A stretch of DNA of 50,304 nucleotides, taken from contig JAJRVM010000273.1 of NCBI GenBank assembly GCA_024277285.1, positions 1-50,304 on the forward strand. The letters run 5' to 3'. Below, in pieces: positions 44,187-50,304 of this stretch. The position numbers and the translations under genes are program-made. Within the stretch, counting starts at the first letter, position 1. The number at the start of each line of letters is the position of its first letter. The notes below the pieces were generated by a model. It saw nothing but the letters and a program-made list of their open reading frames with translations, did not search any database and had not been told where the DNA came from. Origin of the DNA: Planctomycetota bacterium (GTDB lineage: Bacteria; Planctomycetota; Planctomycetia; Pirellulales; Pirellulaceae).

Positions 44187-45071
44187 ATGAACAAGGCCCA
44201 ATCAAACCACCGTTCCGATCGCCCACAAGTGGTTGCCGACGCGACTTCGCTACGCGACATATTGAACGAGGTTCGAGCATCGCACCATCGCATCGGCCTG
44301 GTCCCCACGATGGGCGCTTTGCACGAAGGCCACCTCAGTCTCGTGCGGCGCAGCGTCGCCACATGCGATTTCACGGTCGCCACGATCTTTGTGAACCCGA
44401 CTCAATTCGGCCCGCAAGAAGACTTTTCGCAGTACCCACGTACCGAAGACGCCGACCGAGCATTACTAGCGCGTGAAAAAGTCGACTTGATATTCGCGCC
44501 GCCCGCCAACGTGATTTACCCGGCAGGCTTTTCGACGTACGTCGAGCCGCCAGCCGTTGCCCGACCACTGGAAGGCGAATGCCGGCCAGGCCACTTTCGC
44601 GGAGTGGCTACGATCGTGCTCAAACTGTTCAATCTGGTCAATGCGGACCGCGCGTTTTTCGGCCAAAAAGATTACCAACAGTCCCGGGTCATCGAGGACA
44701 TGGTGCGCGACCTCGATTTGAGTGTGAAGATCGAGGTCTGTCCAATTGTTCGCGAGCCCGATGGGCTGGCCATGAGTTCACGCAATCGATACCTGAGCGC
44801 TGACGAACGAGAACGCGCACTCAGTTTGTCGAAGGCGTTACGCGTGGTCACTCAGCTGACTCAGCAAGGCGACCGGGACGGTCCCAACCTACACCGTCAG
44901 ATGCTCGCCATCCTGATAGCCGGCGGTGTTACCGACGTCGATTATGCGACACTGGTTGACTCACAAACATTACAGGCGGTTGCGGATGTAACCGACGATA
45001 CGATCGCACTGATCGCGGCGCATGTGGGCAACACGCGTCTGCTCGACAATTGCCGCATTGGCGACGCATAG
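44187..45071 (+). CDS. panC: Pantothenate synthetase
   Basis: A 294-residue protein, the usual length. Motifs: GLVPTMGALHEGHLSLV (the HIGH-like HEGH), NPTQFGPQEDFSQYPR, ECRPGHFRGVATIV, AFFGQKDYQQ and the KMSKS-like MSSRNRYL. It condenses pantoate with beta-alanine using ATP. The lgt gene starts 64 bp after its stop on the same strand, so the two may be one transcript. The start ATG at 44187 has no strong ribosome site, and the first ~15 residues are variable in the family. Confidence 0.95.
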   Translation: MNKAQSNHRSDRPQVVADATSLRDILNEVRASHHRIGLVPTMGALHEGHLSLVRRSVATCDFTVATIFVNPTQFGPQEDFSQYPRTEDADRALLAREKVDLIFAPPANVIYPAGFSTYVEPPAVARPLEGECRPGHFRGVATIVLKLFNLVNADRAFFGQKDYQQSRVIEDMVRDLDLSVKIEVCPIVREPDGLAMSSRNRYLSADERERALSLSKALRVVTQLTQQGDRDGPNLHRQMLAILIAGGVTDVDYATLVDSQTLQAVADVTDDTIALIAAHVGNTRLLDNCRIGDA

Positions 45072-45135
45072 CAAGCAATCACATTTTCCAATCTCTTTGA
45101 TTCCCCAATCGATCCTTCAGCTCCGGAAAACAATC

Positions 45136-46419
45136 GTGCGATCGACGCTCTTTTACATTCCCCACACTGACCCGTTTTTTGACATCCCCTTGTTCGGAAT
45201 CGGCTGGTTCCTGGCACTGCTGGTAATCATGGGCGTTGCACTGCTGCTGACACGCATTCGGCGTCCCCGTGGCAAGTCCGAACTACTGAGTGAACTGCCG
45301 CTGTTCCTGATGTTGGCCGCCGGGATCATCTGGGGCGCTCCCTTGGTGGAAGAACAAACGGCGGCAGGCATACCGCTGGGCATTCCCATTCGCGGCTACG
45401 GCATGATGATGTTGTTGGGCGTGGTCACCAGCGTGCTCCTGCTAGTTCACGAATCGCGCCGCATGGGTCTGCACCCGGACCTGATGTTGTCGTTGGCATT
45501 CTGGATGATCGTCACCGGATTCGCCGGCGCGCGCATTTTCTATGTGATTGAGTATTGGCCTCAATTCTCCGCCGAATCCTGGGCCACAACGCTGGGCAAC
45601 ATCGCCAAGCTGACCGACGGAGGGCTGGTGGTCTACGGAAGCTTCATCGGTGCCTCCATCACCGTATTGATCTTTGTGCGTTACCATCATCTGCCACTAC
45701 TGGCAATCGCTGATCTCTTGGGCCCGTGCCTGGTGCTAGGCTTGGCGTTTGGCCGAATCGGTTGCTTCATGAATGGATGCTGTTGGGGCGGGCATTGCGA
45801 CCAGAGCAGCTTGGGGGTTACGTTTCCTCAGGGTAGTCCACCATTCGTCGATCAGATCAAGGACGGCTCGTTGCTGGACATGCGTCTGGAGCAGCAACCG
45901 GATGAATCTTACTTGGTGAAACAGGTGGCACGTGGCGGACGCGGGGATCGAGCCGGCTTGAAAACGGGGGACCGAATCAGCCAGATTCGCTTTCCCGATC
46001 AAACCGCTTTCAATCGAATGCGGCACGGAGAAGAGGCGCACGAGGCAATCCTGTTGATCGAACTGGCGGATGGGCGGCGCGTGAGTTGGCAATTCGGTCA
46101 ACTCCCGCAACGCACAACTCCGGTCTATCCAACGCAGATCCTCAGCTCGATTAACGCGGGCTTGATTTGCCTGTTCCTTTGGTCGTACTATCCGTTCAGG
46201 CGCCACGACGGAGAAGTTGCCGCATTACTCGTCTCCATCTACCCAGTGACACGTATCTTGTTAGAGATGATTCGTACGGACGAATCTGGACTGTTTGCCA
46301 TTGGCTTTAAAATGACCATCTCGCAGACGATCAGTTCGCTACTGCTGGTCGGCGTCGCGGCCCTGTGGATCTACATCCTCTCGCGTCCCCGCGGCAGTGC
46401 GTTGCCGCTGGCAGAATAG
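45136..46419 (+). CDS. lgt: Prolipoprotein diacylglyceryl transferase with PDZ-like insert
   Basis: 427 residues against the usual ~270-300. Lgt landmarks: FDIPLFGIGWFLAL, IRGYGMMMLLGV, LTDGGLVVYGSFIGA, and the signature GRIGCFMNGCCWG with essential Arg, Asn and Gly. After GVTFPQGSPPF an insert of ~85 residues contains VARGGRGDRAGLKTGDRISQI, the GLxxGD loop of PDZ domains. The Lgt fold then resumes with TTPVYPTQILSSINA and the last helices. The insert should lie on the periplasmic side. The enzyme attaches diacylglycerol to the lipobox Cys of prelipoproteins. I chose the GTG at 45136 (GGAA upstream); the frame extends to 45022 without similarity. Confidence 0.9.
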   Translation: MRSTLFYIPHTDPFFDIPLFGIGWFLALLVIMGVALLLTRIRRPRGKSELLSELPLFLMLAAGIIWGAPLVEEQTAAGIPLGIPIRGYGMMMLLGVVTSVLLLVHESRRMGLHPDLMLSLAFWMIVTGFAGARIFYVIEYWPQFSAESWATTLGNIAKLTDGGLVVYGSFIGASITVLIFVRYHHLPLLAIADLLGPCLVLGLAFGRIGCFMNGCCWGGHCDQSSLGVTFPQGSPPFVDQIKDGSLLDMRLEQQPDESYLVKQVARGGRGDRAGLKTGDRISQIRFPDQTAFNRMRHGEEAHEAILLIELADGRRVSWQFGQLPQRTTPVYPTQILSSINAGLICLFLWSYYPFRRHDGEVAALLVSIYPVTRILLEMIRTDESGLFAIGFKMTISQTISSLLLVGVAALWIYILSRPRGSALPLAE

Positions 46420-46902
46420 CGCCATGCACGGCAAGCTCGAACCTCAAGAAACGGGCCACATGGATTACCAAGGCCACCGAGGATCAATCCGCGGCCCACG
46501 TTCCGAATCTCTCTGACCGGAACGTCTGTGTCGACCCTAACCCACCGACAGGGTAAGTGAGGGGCAGAAGAAGATCATGATCAACCGACGGAAATTCACC
46601 CCATTCAAGAGAGGGGCAGCACCCCCGCCAACAGACTGGCGAGTCGTGGAGATTGAGGGAGTCAATCAAGACCTCCGAACGGAGATTGGGCGAGAAAAGT
46701 GCGTTGCGGGGCAACGGGACGAGACAGATTATCCCCAAAATCGACCCTTACCTCAGGTTATTTCCATCTACCGCACAAGATTCTTAGCCGAAACGACGAA
46801 CAGGATTACACCACCGCACGTGGGGGGGTATATTACACGCAATTCCTCGCGCTTGCGGAACTTTTTGGGGCAAATCCGCGTCAGACTAATTGTGGAGCGG
46901 CT
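46420..46902. other. Intergenic region upstream of the sigma factor
   Basis: 483 bp without a supported gene. A frame stays open from 46699 into the sigma gene, but its translation shows no similarity and it lacks a ribosome site. The promoter of the sigma/anti-sigma pair should lie here; no known ECF consensus could be assigned. GAGGGGCAG occurs twice (46559-46567, 46611-46619). Confidence 0.5.
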
Positions 46903-47469
46903 GTGAGCGACGACGCCCAGTTGATTGACGAAACACTTGCCGGCGACCGCGCCGCGTTTGGGCAATTGGTCCGCAAATACCAGGGCCGGCTGTTTAACAC
47001 GCTACTGCACGTGGTCGGATCGCGCGAAGAAGCAGAAGACGTTAGCCAGGAAGCATTCGTTCAGGCTTTTGTAAAGCTCGATACGTTTGGGGGGCGTAGT
47101 GCCTTCTACACCTGGTTGTATCGGATCGCCTTTAACCTGTCGGTCAGTCGGCGGCGCCGCAAACGGGCGGAAGTCTCGATCGACGAGCATCGCGAACGGA
47201 CGGGTAACGAACCTCAGGATACGGGGCAAGGTCCCACGGATCAATTGCTGCGTGACGAGCAGGTCGAACAGGTTCGCACGGCGATTGAAACGCTCGGCAG
47301 CGAATACCGAGCGATTCTGGTATTGCGTGAGATGGAAGGATGTTGCTACGAAACCATTGCGGAGATATTGGAGTTGCCGCTGGGCACCGTGCGCAGCCGA
47401 CTGCATCGCGCTCGACTCCAGCTTCGCGACCAGCTGCAAGATATCCTGCAAGAGAAACAAACCGAATGA
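46903..47469 (+). CDS. ECF-type RNA polymerase sigma factor
   Basis: 188 residues. Region 2: DRAAFGQLVRKYQGRLFNTLL, EEAEDVSQEAFVQAF, FYTWLYRIAFN. Region 4: REMEGCCYETIAEILELPLGTVRSRLHRARLQLR, a helix-turn-helix for the -35 element. Region 3 is absent, as in all ECF factors. The GTG at 46903 has GGAG 5 bp upstream. Downstream on the same strand is a membrane protein with an anti-sigma-type N-terminus, so the pair is a likely stress-response switch in which the anti-sigma holds this factor at the membrane. The inducing signal is unknown. Confidence 0.92.
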   Translation: MSDDAQLIDETLAGDRAAFGQLVRKYQGRLFNTLLHVVGSREEAEDVSQEAFVQAFVKLDTFGGRSAFYTWLYRIAFNLSVSRRRRKRAEVSIDEHRERTGNEPQDTGQGPTDQLLRDEQVEQVRTAIETLGSEYRAILVLREMEGCCYETIAEILELPLGTVRSRLHRARLQLRDQLQDILQEKQTE

Positions 47470-47618
47470 AACCGCATTTTACGGATTGGAAACAGACGAA
47501 ACCCAGGCGACCGGAGTTGGTCGCATTGCATTGGTGAAATCCGCAACCCCCGAAGGTACGATAGACATGTTGCAGTGACCTGCTATTGCGCAACTGCAAG
47601 ATGGATATCGGTGTTCCC

Positions 47619-49601
47619 ATGACATCCCCCTTTCCCGACGAATTGATCAGCGCTTACCTGGACGGTGAGTTGACGGCCGAGGAGCGTGCGCGCGTCGAGG
47701 AACAGTTGGACAAGGACCCCACGCTGCGGCAGATGTACAACGATTTGCGCACGCTTGGGTCAACGCTGCAGGCATTGCCCCTTGCAGACCCCTCGGAAGA
47801 CCTCGCCCAACGCGTGCTGCGTCAAGCGGAACGGCGCATGCTGACCGGAGAAGAGGCGTGCGCGCCCTTTGCGCAAACTCCCTGCGAAGGAACCGCAGCG
47901 ACAGTTTCACACACAACTGAGTCGCAAAACACTGACGCGCAAGACACTGACGCGGCCGTTGTGAGAATCAGCGCCGCGAGGCGACACTGGCGTCTTATCG
48001 CCGGCATCACCTGCACGGTTGCGGCGCTGTTGCTGGTCACCGTTATGCTGTTCGACCAAACACGTCCAATGGCGACAAATAAAGTGGCCATGGATACCGA
48101 AGTCGCTACACCTGGCCAAGCTGGCGCCGTTGACACGACGGCCGATGACACGACAGCCGAATCTGCTGGCGATGATGTTGAAACGCAATACATGGCTTCC
48201 GCGGGTGTGGCGGCTGACGAGAGCGATATTGGATTGAACCGCGGCAAGGTAGCCCCTGGCAGCCATCCTGCAGTGAAACTCGTGGAACCGGAAGGAATGA
48301 AACGACGGGCGCCCGCAGACAACAGCGACTCCTACACGGACAACCAGTTGTCATCAAGCGACAAAGAGACGAATCGAGATTCCGATTCTGCGGCGCCGGC
48401 GGCGCCGGCGGATGTTGCTTCCTGGCATGCAAAAAAAACCAAAGCTCAACGTAAACAAGTCATGGCAGCAGACGGTTCAACTCCGCGCACCGCAGAACAC
48501 GCGAACGGAATTGAATCCCGTATACACCGCGGTTATTCTGCTCCCGGCCAAGCGCGCTTGGAAGAGCTCGACAAACAAGATCCAGGTCGGCCCGGCAGTG
48601 ACTTGAAGCAAAACGCAGGCGTAAATTCGTACGGATTGAGTGGCGGATTGAGTGACATGCCAGCGCCATCCGCCGGCAGCGCCCGACTTGGCCTAGGTGC
48701 TTCCGGCGTGGACTCAAGGAAGAATACGGACGGCCAGGATTACACCAAGGATTCCATGCAGAATCAGCATTCGCTGGCCATCACCGCACCGGCAACCGAC
48801 TCTCCGGCAACCGACTCTCCGGCAGCTCTCACTCGGGCAGCCCGGTCGAAGACAGCAGCACGCAAAGTAACACAACTTGAAGCGGCAGAGACACGTGCTC
48901 CCAAAGCGGCCGCGATGTCTGGTCAAGTGGCGGATGGCCATTTGCGCACGGAACGTCAAGCGCCAACGGCACGTCAGCTCGCCCGTCAATTGGACCGGGA
49001 CCGGTACCTCTTGGTTGAAGTCAGCATCCCGCGCGACTTGCAGGAGCGATTGGGTAATTCGAGCAACAAAGAATTCGGCAAGGCAATCAACTTGCAGCAA
49101 GCGACCAAAGAACTATTGAACGTCAAAGAACCGGTGAACCTGGCGTTCAAGACATCATTCGGGCAAGACAAACAACGGATCGAGGATCAACTGAAGAAGC
49201 ATCTGAGCAACGTCGTACTTGTCGAAGGATCTCCCGATGCCGTGCGGCAGTCGCTCGAACATCTCGTTCGCCGCGACGACATCACGGTGCGCGCAATATC
49301 GCACGCAACTCGCTCAGAGCCGAACGGTGTCAGCGGCAGTGCGGTGAAACAGGAGCCCGACGGTTACGCATACGAATACCCCGACAGCCGTAGCAGGCAT
49401 TCGGGACAGCAACGAATCGCCGCTAGCCAGAGCAAGCCAGCACCCAAAACAGCTGCCCCTCACAAACCTGGCATCCCTCCTCCTGCGCCAAATGCGGGCG
49501 GCACGACCGCGCGACCTACCCATTCGGTGGTCAACATCCTGTTCCGATTCAAGACCCAACCGGCTGCCACTCCGATTGCAGTGCCGAACAGGCGTGAGTA
49601 G
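47619..49601 (+). CDS. Anti-sigma factor-like membrane protein with a large repeat-rich exterior
   Basis: About 660 residues. The N-terminus FPDELISAYLDGELTAEERA and the following helices (to ~50) match zf-HC2-type anti-sigma domains, though the zinc ligands HxxxCxxC are absent. One TM helix is at about 124-145 (IAGITCTVAALLLVTVMLF). The outside portion is over 500 residues and mostly low-complexity (Ala, Ser, Thr, Asp, with the DNA repeat GCAACCGACTCTCCG at 48790-48822). A folded-looking segment near 455-560 begins YLLVEVSIPRDLQERLG. It should bind the adjacent sigma factor on the inside and sense the envelope outside. ATGs at 47601 and 47619 are both possible starts. Confidence 0.75.
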   Translation: MTSPFPDELISAYLDGELTAEERARVEEQLDKDPTLRQMYNDLRTLGSTLQALPLADPSEDLAQRVLRQAERRMLTGEEACAPFAQTPCEGTAATVSHTTESQNTDAQDTDAAVVRISAARRHWRLIAGITCTVAALLLVTVMLFDQTRPMATNKVAMDTEVATPGQAGAVDTTADDTTAESAGDDVETQYMASAGVAADESDIGLNRGKVAPGSHPAVKLVEPEGMKRRAPADNSDSYTDNQLSSSDKETNRDSDSAAPAAPADVASWHAKKTKAQRKQVMAADGSTPRTAEHANGIESRIHRGYSAPGQARLEELDKQDPGRPGSDLKQNAGVNSYGLSGGLSDMPAPSAGSARLGLGASGVDSRKNTDGQDYTKDSMQNQHSLAITAPATDSPATDSPAALTRAARSKTAARKVTQLEAAETRAPKAAAMSGQVADGHLRTERQAPTARQLARQLDRDRYLLVEVSIPRDLQERLGNSSNKEFGKAINLQQATKELLNVKEPVNLAFKTSFGQDKQRIEDQLKKHLSNVVLVEGSPDAVRQSLEHLVRRDDITVRAISHATRSEPNGVSGSAVKQEPDGYAYEYPDSRSRHSGQQRIAASQSKPAPKTAAPHKPGIPPPAPNAGGTTARPTHSVVNILFRFKTQPAATPIAVPNRRE

Positions 49602-49773
49602 CCAGACCGCAGCACCGTTCTGCGGCAAGCATCATGCCCCGTTTTTTTGGATCGGTTCGAGTGGACTCCGGTTGCCAGGTTGTTACAGAGTATGCAGAGC
49701 CGTGCAGCGACTGACTTGCGCATGGTGAAGCAAGCGCATGGTGAAGCAACTTCAACATCAGGGAACAATAGTC

Positions 49774-49989
49774 ATGGCAGAGAACGTAACGATTCGTATT
49801 CGTGACGATGGTCCGGCATTGGTGGAAGGTCCGATCACGATCCTCGACGCGGATGGAAACGCATTTCCCGTGGACGCCAGCAAACCAATGGTGGCACTCT
49901 GCCGCTGTGGCAACTCGAAGAATCGCCCCTTCTGTGACGGCAGCCACCGAGCCACCGGCTTTTCGGCCAGCGAACGAGCAACTACGTAG
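49774..49989 (+). CDS. CDGSH iron-sulfur domain protein
   Basis: 71 residues. The cluster motif CRCGNSKNRPFCDGSH is intact: three Cys (43, 45, 54) and His58 bind a 2Fe-2S cluster, as in mitoNEET. The N-terminal half (ENVTIRIRDDGPALVEGP, DADGNAFPV) is the DUF1271-like beta part often found before CDGSH in bacteria. It has no TM helix, so it is cytoplasmic and probably works in redox sensing or cluster transfer. The ATG at 49774 has AGGGAA upstream; a GTG-initiated extension from 49738 is less likely. Confidence 0.9.
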   Translation: MAENVTIRIRDDGPALVEGPITILDADGNAFPVDASKPMVALCRCGNSKNRPFCDGSHRATGFSASERATT

Positions 49990-50304
49990 CTGGTGCTACG
50001 TCTTAGACTGGCTGACCCGAATAGACGTCCAAAGTCTCAAGTTACTTGCCCAGCGTAACCCTGGCCCATTGCAACTATCTCTTGAACCCCGCCCAGGCTG
50101 CTAATAAGTCGGTCTTCGCTGGTGGAGTTGTTGATCCCGTCTTTGTTCTGCGCGTAGAGGACCGATGAGGTGCCGCGCGCTAGCAGCCGAGGGCAGCAAT
50201 GCCACGGGCAAGAAGGGCATGGACCGTTCTGTTCTTTTTTGCCCATCATTTTCTTTGCCCCCCAAGGAGCACCACCAGACGCGTCGTCCATGAGCGCAAC
50301 GGGA
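49990..50304. other. Right-end intergenic stretch
   Basis: No supported gene reaches the right edge. Positions 50238-50265 (TTTGCCCATCATTTTCTTTG) resemble the minus strand at about 23755-23785. Confidence 0.45.

Noticed and set aside
46699..46902. 68-codon extension of the sigma factor
   Set aside because: No similarity and no ribosome site, whereas GGAG stands 5 bp before the GTG at 46903.

Overview
The window looks like a chromosomal segment of a planctomycete, probably Pirellulales-like. The evidence is gene content: a PSD1/DUF1549 plus DUF1501 protein, a PQQ-like beta-propeller protein, a ceramidase-type secreted hydrolase, an Lgt enlarged by a PDZ-like insert, a FolK with a C-terminal extension, and an ECF sigma factor followed by a large anti-sigma protein. 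Gene density is moderate. Several intergenic stretches of 0.4-1.5 kb are packed with short tandem repeats, REP-like palindromes and GC-rich dispersed repeats. I saw no rRNA, tRNA or CRISPR array.

Layout. 1-1.8 kb: remains of a type I-C CRISPR-Cas operon (minus strand), in which cas3 runs directly and out of frame into the middle of cas5, next to the tail of a serine recombinase. 1.8-3.3 kb: an HtrA/Deg-like protease. 3.5-9.1 kb: surface-polysaccharide genes (GT2 glycosyltransferase, polytopic glycosyltransferase-like protein, and rmlA then wecE for dTDP-amino-sugar synthesis). 9.4-13.4 kb: secreted EEP-family hydrolase, S4 RNA-binding protein, beta-propeller protein and metallophosphoesterase. 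13.8-16.5 kb: ceramidase-family protein and a membrane glycosyltransferase. 16.7-18.5 kb: orphan beta-class DNA methyltransferase and a sugar isomerase/epimerase. 18.7-20.3 kb: lysA with a ferredoxin gene starting 3 bp after it.

20.3-25.8 kb is repeat-rich and holds a possible small gene, a secreted protein of unknown function and infA. 25.8-29.6 kb is hrpA. 30-32.4 kb is a PSD1-DUF1501 hybrid that looks like the product of a deletion between two neighbouring genes. 32.8-37.6 kb: gph, a SUKH-like protein, a LarA/DUF2088-like protein, a response regulator and a hemerythrin-like protein. 38.5-41.3 kb: a Wzx-like flippase and a GT2 glycosyltransferase, which may belong with the polysaccharide genes of the first part. 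42.8-46.4 kb: folK, panC and lgt. 46.9-49.6 kb: the sigma/anti-sigma pair. 49.8 kb: a CDGSH iron-sulfur protein.

Two things stand out. First, truncated or fused genes are frequent: cas3/cas5, the recombinase tail, the PSD1-DUF1501 hybrid and a possible orphan C-terminus at 29.6 kb. Either this lineage is losing DNA between short homologies, or the contig contains collapsed joins; read mapping would decide. Second, short tandem arrays recur between genes, several with a 13-bp unit whose sequence differs from locus to locus.
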